Below are positions 1-6,280 of a stretch of DNA of 22,430 bases, piece after piece. Numbering within the stretch: position 1 is the first letter of the stretch; each line of letters opens with the position of its first letter. The stretch is from JANRLT01 sp041736895 (GTDB taxonomy: Bacteria; Planctomycetota; Planctomycetia; Pirellulales; JALHPA01). The DNA lies in contig JBGSSS010000227.1 of assembly GCA_041736895.1 (NCBI GenBank), forward strand, positions 1-22,430. Reading direction: 5' to 3'. The notes beneath the pieces are model-generated. The model ran no database searches, was not told the origin of the DNA, and was given only the letters and a program-made list of their open reading frames with translations. The position numbers were made by a program, and so were the translations under genes.

Positions 1-525
1 GAGTTGGCCAATGGGCAGGCCGCGAATGGCGCGGCCAATGGCAGCGCGGCGAACGGCGAAGCGGCGGCCGCGGCCGATCCGCTCAAACCGGCGTCGCTGC
101 TCCATATCGTCGAACTGCACGAGGTCCGCAAGATCAACGCCGGCCTCGCCGAACTCAAAACCCAAGGGTTCGACATCCAAGCGCTGATCCCGCAAGACCG
201 CACCGGCCGCGAAGACAGCCGCTACAACCTCCGCCGCGGCGAAAACGTCATCGGCCTCAACGACCTCCGCGGGCTGCTCGCGGCGATCCGCGCCGCCGGC
301 GAAAAGGGGTTGCAGATCACCCGCTTCAAGGGTCTAGGCGAAATGAACGCCGAAGAGCTGCGTGAAACGACGCTCGACCCCGCCAACCGCACGCTGCTCA
401 AGGTGAGCATGGAAGACGCCGGCGCGGCGGACAGCCTCTTCCGGATCCTGATGGGCGACAAAGTCGAACCCCGCCGGGAGTTTATTGAGCGGCATGCGCT
501 TGAGGTGAAGAATTTGGATGTTTAG
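1..525 (+). CDS. gyrB: DNA gyrase subunit B, C-terminal part (cut by left edge)
   Basis: This is the C-terminal end of the ATPase subunit of DNA gyrase, the type II topoisomerase that introduces negative supercoils. The frame is open from base 1, so the true start lies outside the window. The final ~75 residues carry the classic GyrB C-terminal signature: ITRFKGLGEMNAEEL, then LDPANRTLL, MGDKVEPRREFIE and the terminal ALEVKNLDV. These contact GyrA and the TOPRIM core. Upstream of this, after a stretch with VELHEVRKIN, the visible part begins with a low-complexity run of Ala-Asn-Gly repeats (about the first 20 residues) that is unusual for GyrB and probably a flexible linker in an enlarged planctomycete form. 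Codon use is strongly GC-rich, in sharp contrast to the next gene, which starts 24 bases after the stop. The family call is secure; ParE is less likely given the exact C-terminal motif. Confidence 0.96.
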   Translation, partial: ELANGQAANGAANGSAANGEAAAAADPLKPASLLHIVELHEVRKINAGLAELKTQGFDIQALIPQDRTGREDSRYNLRRGENVIGLNDLRGLLAAIRAAGEKGLQITRFKGLGEMNAEELRETTLDPANRTLLKVSMEDAGAADSLFRILMGDKVEPRREFIERHALEVKNLDV

Positions 526-549
526 TTATCTACGAATTGCGGAATCATC

Positions 550-1806
550 ATGCTGAGTTTAATTGAAGTCCATAACTACCGTTGTTTGAAATATATCAAA
601 CAGCCGTTGTCATCATTTCACGTGATGGTGGGACCTAATGCCAGTGGAAAGTCGACATTTCTGGATGTTGTTGCTTTTCTTGGAGATTTGGTATCTGAAG
701 GATTAGAGTTTGCGATCAGTCAACGATCTAGAAATTTCAAAGATTTACTCTGGAAAGGCGAGGGCAAATCCTTCGAAATGGCTGTTGAAGCAGCTATTCC
801 AAATCATCGCCGAAAATTACTTGCGGTAGATGAATATGATACCGTGCGATATGAAATTGAAATCGGGATTGATGAAATTACAGGCGAGTTTAGTATTCTG
901 AATGAAAGAGGTTGGTTGCAGACAAATAAGAAAACTACTGATCAACAACGTGAGTTATTTCCCAATCCACAAGATCCCCCAAGCACAATTATCACAGAAC
1001 GTGGTGGGAAACGTAGAAAACTTTTCGGTAAAATACACGGTGGAAATGATAATTATTACGCCGATGCGCGGCCGAAGGACGGTCGCTGGGCACCCGCATT
1101 CAAACTAGGACCTCGGAAATCAACACTCGGCAATTTGCCCGAAGACGAAGAAAATTTTCCCGTAAGTACATGGTTTAAACACTTCCTCTCAAATGGCATC
1201 GAAAAAATTGTTTTAAACAGTTCCATTATTCGGCGAGCCAGTCCACCAGGCCAGTCACGCGGATTTCGACCAGATGGCTCTAATCTACCCTGGGTAGTAG
1301 AGAATTTATTACATAAAAATCCTCTCCGATTTAAACAATGGTTATCACATTTAGAGTCGGCCTTACCTGATTTGGAATCAGTCAGCACAATTGAGCGCGA
1401 GGATGATAAACATCGATACTTGATGCTCCATTATAAAAATGGCATCCGTGTTCCATCATGGATGGCATCCGATGGCACCCTGCGTTTAATGGCCTTGACG
1501 CTAACAGCTTATTTAGAAGATATCACGGATCGTATTTATTTGATTGAAGAGCCCGAAAATGGCATCCACCCTCGTGCAATAGAAACGATGTATCAGTCGT
1601 TGTCTTCCGTGTACGGTGCTCAATTATTGTTGGCTACTCATTCGCCCGTATTGTTAAGTGTCGCAGATATTGAAAATGTACTTTGTTTTGCAAAAACGGC
1701 AGACGGGCGAACGGATATTGTTAATGGAAAAGAGCATCCTGCATTGCAAGAATGGCATGGGGCCGAGAATCTTGGTGTACTCTATGCAGGAGGGGTACTA
1801 AGTTGA
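550..1806 (+). CDS. AAA_21/ABC-type ATPase of a probable two-gene defence cassette
   Basis: A 418-residue ATPase of the SMC/RecF/OLD-like type. Visible motifs are Walker A GPNASGKST at residues 28-36, an ABC-signature-like SDGTLR at about 307-312, Walker B with catalytic acidic pair in YLIEEPENGIHP at about 330-341, and the H-loop ATHSP at 362-366. The N-terminus (LIEVHNYRCL) is the usual opening of AAA_21 proteins. The order, with a long middle segment between Walker A and the signature, fits a split ATPase head. The gene starts 24 bases after gyrB and is much AT-richer than it, which suggests horizontal acquisition. Its last 4 bases overlap the next gene, so the two products are probably made together and act as a complex. 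By analogy with OLD and PARIS (AriA/AriB) systems, the ATPase would sense or hold in check the partner; that role is inference. No clear Shine-Dalgarno site precedes the ATG. Confidence 0.85.
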   Translation: MLSLIEVHNYRCLKYIKQPLSSFHVMVGPNASGKSTFLDVVAFLGDLVSEGLEFAISQRSRNFKDLLWKGEGKSFEMAVEAAIPNHRRKLLAVDEYDTVRYEIEIGIDEITGEFSILNERGWLQTNKKTTDQQRELFPNPQDPPSTIITERGGKRRKLFGKIHGGNDNYYADARPKDGRWAPAFKLGPRKSTLGNLPEDEENFPVSTWFKHFLSNGIEKIVLNSSIIRRASPPGQSRGFRPDGSNLPWVVENLLHKNPLRFKQWLSHLESALPDLESVSTIEREDDKHRYLMLHYKNGIRVPSWMASDGTLRLMALTLTAYLEDITDRIYLIEEPENGIHPRAIETMYQSLSSVYGAQLLLATHSPVLLSVADIENVLCFAKTADGRTDIVNGKEHPALQEWHGAENLGVLYAGGVLS

Positions 1807-2432
1807 CGCGAATCGAAACAAAACGGGATATTGTAGTCCTTGCTGCAGACAAGGACATTGAAGCGACGATCAAAGGCATATTCAATCGTCATGAATCATT
1901 GGGCATCAGGGCAATTGATTTTCAAATCTACGGACATCCAGAGAAAGATTCTGGTTGCCACTTGAGATGTCAGGATTTCTTGAGAGGCTATGTAAATAAA
2001 TACCACTATGCCCTCGTTATTCATGACAAGGATGGCTGCGGTATCGAACATCAAACAAGAGAGTATTTAGAAGCGGACATCGAAGCAAGAATGCGAGCAT
2101 CCGGTTGGGGTGATCGTTGTTTGGCTTTGGTAATTGAACCAGAGCTTGAAGAATGGGTTTGGACCGATTCACCACATGTTGCAGTAACCTTTGGCTGGGT
2201 AAATGGATACGCTGAAATGAAAGATTGGTTGGAATCTCAAGGTGAATCATTCGACGTTGATGGCAAACCATTCAAGCCAAAAGAATGCATGGAGGCCATT
2301 TTAAGAAAGACCAGAACACCACGCTCATCGAGTCTTTTTTTGCAACTAGCAAATACGGTTAGTCTTCGACGTTGTATTGACCCAACTTTTAACAAGCTCA
2401 AACTGAAGTTATTGGAATGGTTCCCAGCTTAA
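1803..2432 (+). CDS. Small acidic-motif protein, possible TOPRIM/DUF4276-like effector
   Basis: A 209-residue protein partnered with the upstream ATPase. I chose the TTG at 1803: it sits about 8 bases after the GGAGG-type site (aggagggg, near 1788-1795) and overlaps the ATPase stop (TTGA). No good ATG exists nearby, and the in-frame ATG further up lies inside the ATPase gene. Near the N-terminus is a beta strand followed by AADKDIE (residues 14-20), then a hydrophobic strand ending in HDKDGCG (74-80), then VIEPELEEWVW (110-120). An early acidic site, a later DxD, and an ELExW motif recall TOPRIM-like nucleases and DUF4276 proteins, which often pair with AAA_21 ATPases. The fold assignment is tentative. 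The final third is Lys/Arg-rich and may bind nucleic acid. Base composition matches the ATPase and not the chromosome around it. Confidence 0.75.
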   Translation: MTRIETKRDIVVLAADKDIEATIKGIFNRHESLGIRAIDFQIYGHPEKDSGCHLRCQDFLRGYVNKYHYALVIHDKDGCGIEHQTREYLEADIEARMRASGWGDRCLALVIEPELEEWVWTDSPHVAVTFGWVNGYAEMKDWLESQGESFDVDGKPFKPKECMEAILRKTRTPRSSSLFLQLANTVSLRRCIDPTFNKLKLKLLEWFPA

Positions 2433-2466
2433 CATCCACAAATTAGTCTAATTCTGACGGCGGGTG

Positions 2467-2583
2467 GCTGGGGTCAAACGGAGTATGCCCCCAGCTTCTG
2501 GATCGCCATCCCCACGAAAATCCAAAGGCCTAACACGAAGCCAATCGAAGGGGACGGAAGCGCAAGGACGCTGGGCCCCAGCT
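2467..2583. repeat. Dispersed intergenic repeat, module b (copy 1)
   Basis: Lies within the 265-base gap between the effector gene and the DUF4282-like gene, which otherwise shows no gene. It shares the segments ccaaaggcctaacacgaagc / ccaaggccaacacgaagcc followed by caatcgaa/caattgaa, and the closing aaggacgct...ccccagct, with the copy at 12234-12327. The block gcccccagct at 2487-2496 also recurs exactly there. Copy limits are approximate because alignment was by eye. Confidence 0.65.
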
Positions 2584-2697
2584 CGGCCAAATTTTGCTCG
2601 CATCGCCCCCGCTCTAAAGCCATAATGGAAACTTCCTGCCTTAAAAAATGCGGCGTTGATCGTGCATTTCTTGTCAGAACCTTAGAGGGCAAATCCA

Positions 2698-3324
2698 ATG
2701 TTGTTTCCCTGTCCGTATTGTGGCAATCAGATAGAAAACGATGGAAGCTTTTCGGGGCGGCAAGTCTCTTGTCCTCATTGCCAGCGCACTTTTGTCATGC
2801 CGCCTGTCGCGGCAGTGTCAACATCCGGACCACCGCCGCGTATTGAAGCTAGACCTTCGGTGAATATCCCGCCGATGCAGGACGCGTCCCCGCAAGTCAA
2901 CGTTGGCAATTATTCCACCGCCGTAGCCAACAGATTCAAGCCGGCCAATTCAATCTTTGACGCAATCTTTGATTTTGGCTTCAAGCGGTATGTGACGCCG
3001 TTGATCGTGCGCTTTACTTGGGCTCTAGCTGTGATCATGGCCATGTTGTCGATTCTTTTTATTTTGTATGGAACTATTTCCAGTTACATGCCTGAAAAGA
3101 ATCCCGAGCGGCCACAAATGCGCCTTGATGTAAGCCGGTTGGATTCCACAATGAACTCTGGAACTATGCGCGTTGTTTCTGATTTGTTTAAGACAACAAT
3201 CATTATCGGCACGATTCTTTGTTCTCTGCTTTGGATTCGAGTCGCTTTGGAGAGTGTCATTGTCATCTTTCATATGGCTCAATCCATGGCGTCAATCGAT
3301 GAAAAGACGAAGCGCTTGAAGTAG
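2698..3324 (+). CDS. Zinc-ribbon and DUF4282-like membrane protein
   Basis: A 208-residue protein with three parts. The N-terminus is a zinc ribbon with two CxxC knuckles: C5/C8 (CPYCG) and C25/C28 (CPHC). A Pro/Ser-rich linker follows (about 34-82). The rest resembles DUF4282: an FDFGFKRYVTP opening at about 91-101, a first membrane helix at about 102-127, a polar loop, and a second helix at about 163-190 leading into RVALESVIVIFHMAQ. The charged tail DEKTKRLK is probably cytoplasmic. Planctomycetes often fuse such zinc ribbons to membrane segments; the function of DUF4282 is unknown to me. The PP2C gene starts 36 bases downstream on the same strand, so the two may be co-transcribed. A weak gagggc lies ahead of the ATG at 2698. 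The family call rests on sequence feel and hydrophobic pattern. Confidence 0.75.
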   Translation: MLFPCPYCGNQIENDGSFSGRQVSCPHCQRTFVMPPVAAVSTSGPPPRIEARPSVNIPPMQDASPQVNVGNYSTAVANRFKPANSIFDAIFDFGFKRYVTPLIVRFTWALAVIMAMLSILFILYGTISSYMPEKNPERPQMRLDVSRLDSTMNSGTMRVVSDLFKTTIIIGTILCSLLWIRVALESVIVIFHMAQSMASIDEKTKRLK

Positions 3325-3360
3325 ACTTTTCATTTTACCGCGCCGACCTTCCACCCTCCC

Positions 3361-4017
3361 ATGAACCCCTTCGAAACCGCCGAAGCCGTGCAGGCGTCTC
3401 GGGCCAACGGCGAAGATCGGGTGGGAGTCGTACGCTTTGAGGAGCGGCTCGTCATTGTCGTCGCGGATGGGGCGGGGGGGACGAGTGGTGGGGCTGCTGC
3501 CGCGACGTTTGTCGTCGAGCAAGTGCGGACCCGCGCCGCTGGCTGCCACACGCCTGAAGAGTGGAGCGAGCTCCTCGCGCGGCTGGACCTGGAACTGCCG
3601 GCGGGTGAAGCGGCCGCGGTCGTGGTTGACCTCACCGCCGAGGGGATCGTCGGAGCAAGCGTCGGCGATTGCCGCGCGTGGGTCATCGCCGCGCTGGATC
3701 ATGACGAGGGAACAATCACGGACTTGAGCGTGCAACAAGTCCGCAAACCGCTCCTGGGTTCGCGTGCCGCGCGTGCCGACGGCTTTCAGAGCGCGCCGCT
3801 GCGCGCGACCTTGATCGTCGCGACGGATGGGCTTTTCAATTACGCCAAGGCCGAGAACATGGCGGCGCTCGTGGCAACGACCGAATTCTATTCCTTGCCG
3901 CGTCGGCTCATCGAGTCGGTGCGCTTGCCCTCGGGTGACTACTGGGACGACATCGGCATCGTCGCCTGCCGTCCGACGCCCCTGCGTCGAACGCATCAGC
4001 GCTATACGATCGACTGA
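3361..4017 (+). CDS. PP2C-family protein serine/threonine phosphatase
   Basis: A compact 218-residue metal-dependent phosphatase, close to the catalytic domain alone. PP2C motifs appear in order: NGEDR (16-20), VADGAGG with metal-binding Asp36/Gly37, GASVGDCRAW (98-107), LIVATDGLFNY with Asp155 (151-161), and DYWDDIGIV with Asp196/Asp197 (193-201). It should remove phosphate from Ser/Thr residues of proteins, usually opposing Hanks-type kinases, which planctomycetes have in large numbers; no kinase lies in this window. There is no signal peptide or membrane segment, so it is probably cytoplasmic. The GC-rich codon use is that of the host chromosome. No Shine-Dalgarno site is visible before the ATG. 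The downstream end is followed within about 20 bases by a dispersed repeat. Confidence 0.9.
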   Translation: MNPFETAEAVQASRANGEDRVGVVRFEERLVIVVADGAGGTSGGAAAATFVVEQVRTRAAGCHTPEEWSELLARLDLELPAGEAAAVVVDLTAEGIVGASVGDCRAWVIAALDHDEGTITDLSVQQVRKPLLGSRAARADGFQSAPLRATLIVATDGLFNYAKAENMAALVATTEFYSLPRRLIESVRLPSGDYWDDIGIVACRPTPLRRTHQRYTID

Positions 4018-4034
4018 TTTCCTGTGGGTTGTTG

Positions 4035-4068
4035 GCACTGGGTGGCCGGGGACGACCCACGGAAGCCC
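4035..4068. repeat. Dispersed intergenic repeat, module a (copy 1)
   Basis: The block gtggccggggacgaccca followed by cggaagcccc matches gtgcccggggacgaccaa followed by cgggagcccc at 12173-12200. It lies between convergent genes, just past the PP2C stop. A further shared word, tcaaacggag, occurs just downstream here and in the copy near 2474. Confidence 0.6.
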
Positions 4069-4146
4069 CAACTATGATCAAACGGAGAAGTCAGAATTTC
4101 TTGCTCAACCTGCGAGAGCAGACAGCCTTGCTTTGAATATTCGGAA

Positions 4147-4599
4147 TTACTTTGCTTTAGGCAGCGAAAGGGCTTGTTTCAGCTGAATTTCTACGCGCAG
4201 TCTAAAAGCTTTCGCTTCGAGAACATCCATTTCCGAGGCTGCCCCTTCTTCATATCTTGCTTGAGCAATTTTTTCTTGTTTGCTTGCTCCTTGAACCGCG
4301 TTCTGCAGAATGGTAACTCGTTCACTAGCAAGTTCCGTGGCTTCTAATTCGGCTTCTAGCAAATCGCGTTGCCACATACCAACATTTCTCATGCTTCCTT
4401 TGCCTTCGGAGTAGAATCCCGAGGCGTAATTCAAGCCCTTGCGAATAATCTCGACTCGTTCGAGTCGAAGTTTCTTGATCTCCATTGATGGTGCCATATC
4501 CTCGGCATGGCTCTGATTCCCGGCAAGAAGAATTGAAGTGAATGCAAGGACGACGATTGTCATCATTGCAAACGGTCGTGATTTGGAATGCGAATTCAT
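4147..4599 (-). CDS. Small exported coiled-coil protein, TolC-like helical segment
   Basis: A 150-residue protein of unknown function. The N-terminus is a plausible signal peptide: basic start (HSKSR), hydrophobic core from about 11 to 27, and cleavage near SHA|ED (32/33). The rest is almost wholly charged alpha helix, likely coiled coil, from EIKKLRLERVEII to the end. The segment ARYEEGAASEMDVLEAKAFRL (113-133) is like the helical repeats of TolC-type outer-membrane efflux proteins, where [AR]xxxGxxSxxDVLxA is common, but the protein is far too short to be a TolC. It may be a stand-alone periplasmic helical protein. It is convergent with the PP2C gene and has about 550 bases of largely non-coding DNA upstream. 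Composition is moderately AT-rich. Confidence 0.7.
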   Translation of the reverse strand: MNSHSKSRPFAMMTIVVLAFTSILLAGNQSHAEDMAPSMEIKKLRLERVEIIRKGLNYASGFYSEGKGSMRNVGMWQRDLLEAELEATELASERVTILQNAVQGASKQEKIAQARYEEGAASEMDVLEAKAFRLRVEIQLKQALSLPKAK

Positions 4600-5155
4600 T
4601 GCCTAGTCCATTCTTTAAAATCGTGGAAAATCCTGCGCCCTTGAAAAACTCATGGCACATTGAAATTAGCAAATGCTAACTCAATTATTGAAAGAAAGAT
4701 TGCTTTCCCAATACAAATGATTTGACTCGATGGTGGCGGATGAGTGTTAGCTATTTTTTGTCTGATTTTGATCGATGGCGAAACAGGACGGATAGTAATT
4801 TGGTTTGCTTAGGTTGAGCTGGTGCTCGTTCTTCAATAACGGAGAACAATGCTGTCTTCCAGCCGAGTATGCCGTAAGTTCTGTTAAGGCAATGGTTTGA
4901 GGCGAGAGCTTCTTCTAAACATATCGCGCCGTAACTCCTGATCTTCCAAAACGGCTCGGTCGGAGCCTCGCCACGCCAAAGAATTCCCGCGCAAAACACG
5001 GGGTCAAAAACTTTCCCTTCATTGCCGCCAAGGGCCTTGATTTTGGGCCAGCGCTTTTGATGTACTGGTGTATTGTATGTGCGAGAGTGCGCCCTGGCGG
5101 CCGGCGGATGAGGGGGGGGCGGCGCGGGGACGTTTGAACCCAGCCATGCCGCCGC
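4600..5155. other. Non-coding gap holding a dispersed repeat
   Basis: From 4600 to about 4940 I see no gene, RNA or clear signal. An 82-codon minus-strand frame (4751-4999) exists but runs into the repeat and has no family features. From about 4953 the repeat described separately occupies the gap up to the end of the SWIM gene. A run of eight or nine G near 5111-5119 is the only simple-sequence feature. Confidence 0.6.
4953..5145. repeat. Dispersed intergenic repeat, module c plus end of module b (copy 1)
   Basis: Shares several long blocks with 12348-12530: the opening ggctcggtcggagcctcgcc (ggctcggcaggagcctcgcc in the other copy), ggggtcaaaaacttt (ggggtcaataacttt), gggcc/gcattgatttt, ggccagcg, gtgtattgtatg, and ggcggccggcgga. 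The opening is a hairpin (ggctc/gagcc) whose stem is kept while the loop differs, which suggests selection on structure. Bases 5121-5145 (ggcgcggggacg...cccagcc) match the right end of module b at 12302-12327. The copy lies at the 3' end of the SWIM gene. Confidence 0.75.
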
Positions 5156-6175
5156 TTAACGAGCCTTGCTCCGTTTTTTGGCTGTGGTGAGGGGTGTTTT
5201 TTTTCGCTTGGAGTTGGTCGCCTGGCTTGGCTTGGCGGTAGATTTCACGAGGGGTTGGCGTGACGTTTTTTGTAATGTGACGGTGGTTTTCACGGCCGGC
5301 AGCTTGGTCACCTTGACCGGTTTTGGTTTGAGCGACATGGACTTGGCCGGCATGGACTTGGCCGACTTGGATTGGACTGTCTTGGTAGACTTGGCAGGTA
5401 CCTTCTTTTTGGAAGGAGCGGCCGGTTTCGGAGCGGTCGGGGCTTGGTCCAGTTCGATGCCAAACATGGCCCCGAGATCCTGACCCGCGAGTGAATCGCC
5501 GTCATCTGCGGCGAGCGAGCGTTCGAGATTTCCTGCGGCCACGGCTTGATTCACTAAATCCAGATGATCGACCTTGCGCAGCACGAACAGCAACTCGGGC
5601 GAGTTGTCGAGCCGATTGCCGACGCCATACAGCACAGCGGCCAGGTGTTTGCAGAGTCCCGCCGAGTCGGGGCAACTGCATTTCATTTTGATTTCCTTGG
5701 GCCGCGGAAAGAGTCCGTCGGTCTTATGCGCAAGCCGCTGCATCACGCCATCGTCGAACCGGCCGCGCAGCAAGTCAATGAGCGATGCAATCGACGAGGA
5801 ACATTCGGCCTTGAGCCGCGTCCACACTGTTTGGCTCAAGGTCTCGATCGAAATCGTGATCGTGTAGACTTCGGAGCCGGCGACGATGGCTTCGATTTTC
5901 CCCTGCTTGATTTGCAGATCGACGATTGATCCATTGCGAGCATAAGTCCGTCCGCGCGGGAGTCGATTGGCATAGTCGCTGTAGGCTTCGAGATTCTCGC
6001 ACCACGCCTGGCCCCAAAAAGTTGTCGTCATCGCGCGGCCCGTAATGCTGACGGGCGCGAGTTGGCGTTTTTCTTTCTTGGCCAGCTTCTGCGCATGGCG
6101 CAGGGCCTTGGCTCGCCGCTGAGCGACCGGGACATAGGGAGCAAAGTCGCCATATCCGCCTCCGTACCACGACAT
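5156..6175 (-). CDS. SWIM zinc-finger protein with Lys/Ala-rich tail
   Basis: A 339-residue protein with a SWIM zinc finger at 166-177: CSCPDSAGLCKH gives the CxCx6CxH ligand set (Cys166, Cys168, Cys175, His177). The N-terminal ~160 residues contain the conserved TFWGQAWCENLEAYSDYANR stretch found in bacterial SWIM proteins encoded beside SNF2 helicases. The last ~95 residues are a low-complexity Lys/Ala/Ser/Pro/Thr tail, like histone H1-type tails, which probably binds nucleic acid. The SNF2 helicase gene ends 105 bases upstream on the same strand, so the two likely form an operon. The partnership is well known; its task (DNA repair, remodelling or defence) is not certain. The ATG at 6175 gives the MSWYGGGYGDFAPYV start usual for this family. 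No clear promoter is seen in the gap between the two genes. Confidence 0.9.
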   Translation of the reverse strand: MSWYGGGYGDFAPYVPVAQRRAKALRHAQKLAKKEKRQLAPVSITGRAMTTTFWGQAWCENLEAYSDYANRLPRGRTYARNGSIVDLQIKQGKIEAIVAGSEVYTITISIETLSQTVWTRLKAECSSSIASLIDLLRGRFDDGVMQRLAHKTDGLFPRPKEIKMKCSCPDSAGLCKHLAAVLYGVGNRLDNSPELLFVLRKVDHLDLVNQAVAAGNLERSLAADDGDSLAGQDLGAMFGIELDQAPTAPKPAAPSKKKVPAKSTKTVQSKSAKSMPAKSMSLKPKPVKVTKLPAVKTTVTLQKTSRQPLVKSTAKPSQATNSKRKKTPLTTAKKRSKAR

Positions 6176-6280
6176 CGCAGACTCCTTTCGCAGCGTGAAG
6201 AACTTCGGTCATCGGCCATTCAATCAATCTAATTCTTCTCGGGTTCGCGTTCCATTGGCAATTTGGGAATTCCGCGACAG

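Noticed and set aside
3292..4071. 259-codon minus-strand open frame
   Set aside because: Antisense to the PP2C gene, whose metal-binding motifs are complete.
4751..4999. 82-codon minus-strand frame
   Set aside because: Its start lies in the dispersed repeat (GEAPTEP-type residues come from the repeat hairpin) and no family features are seen.
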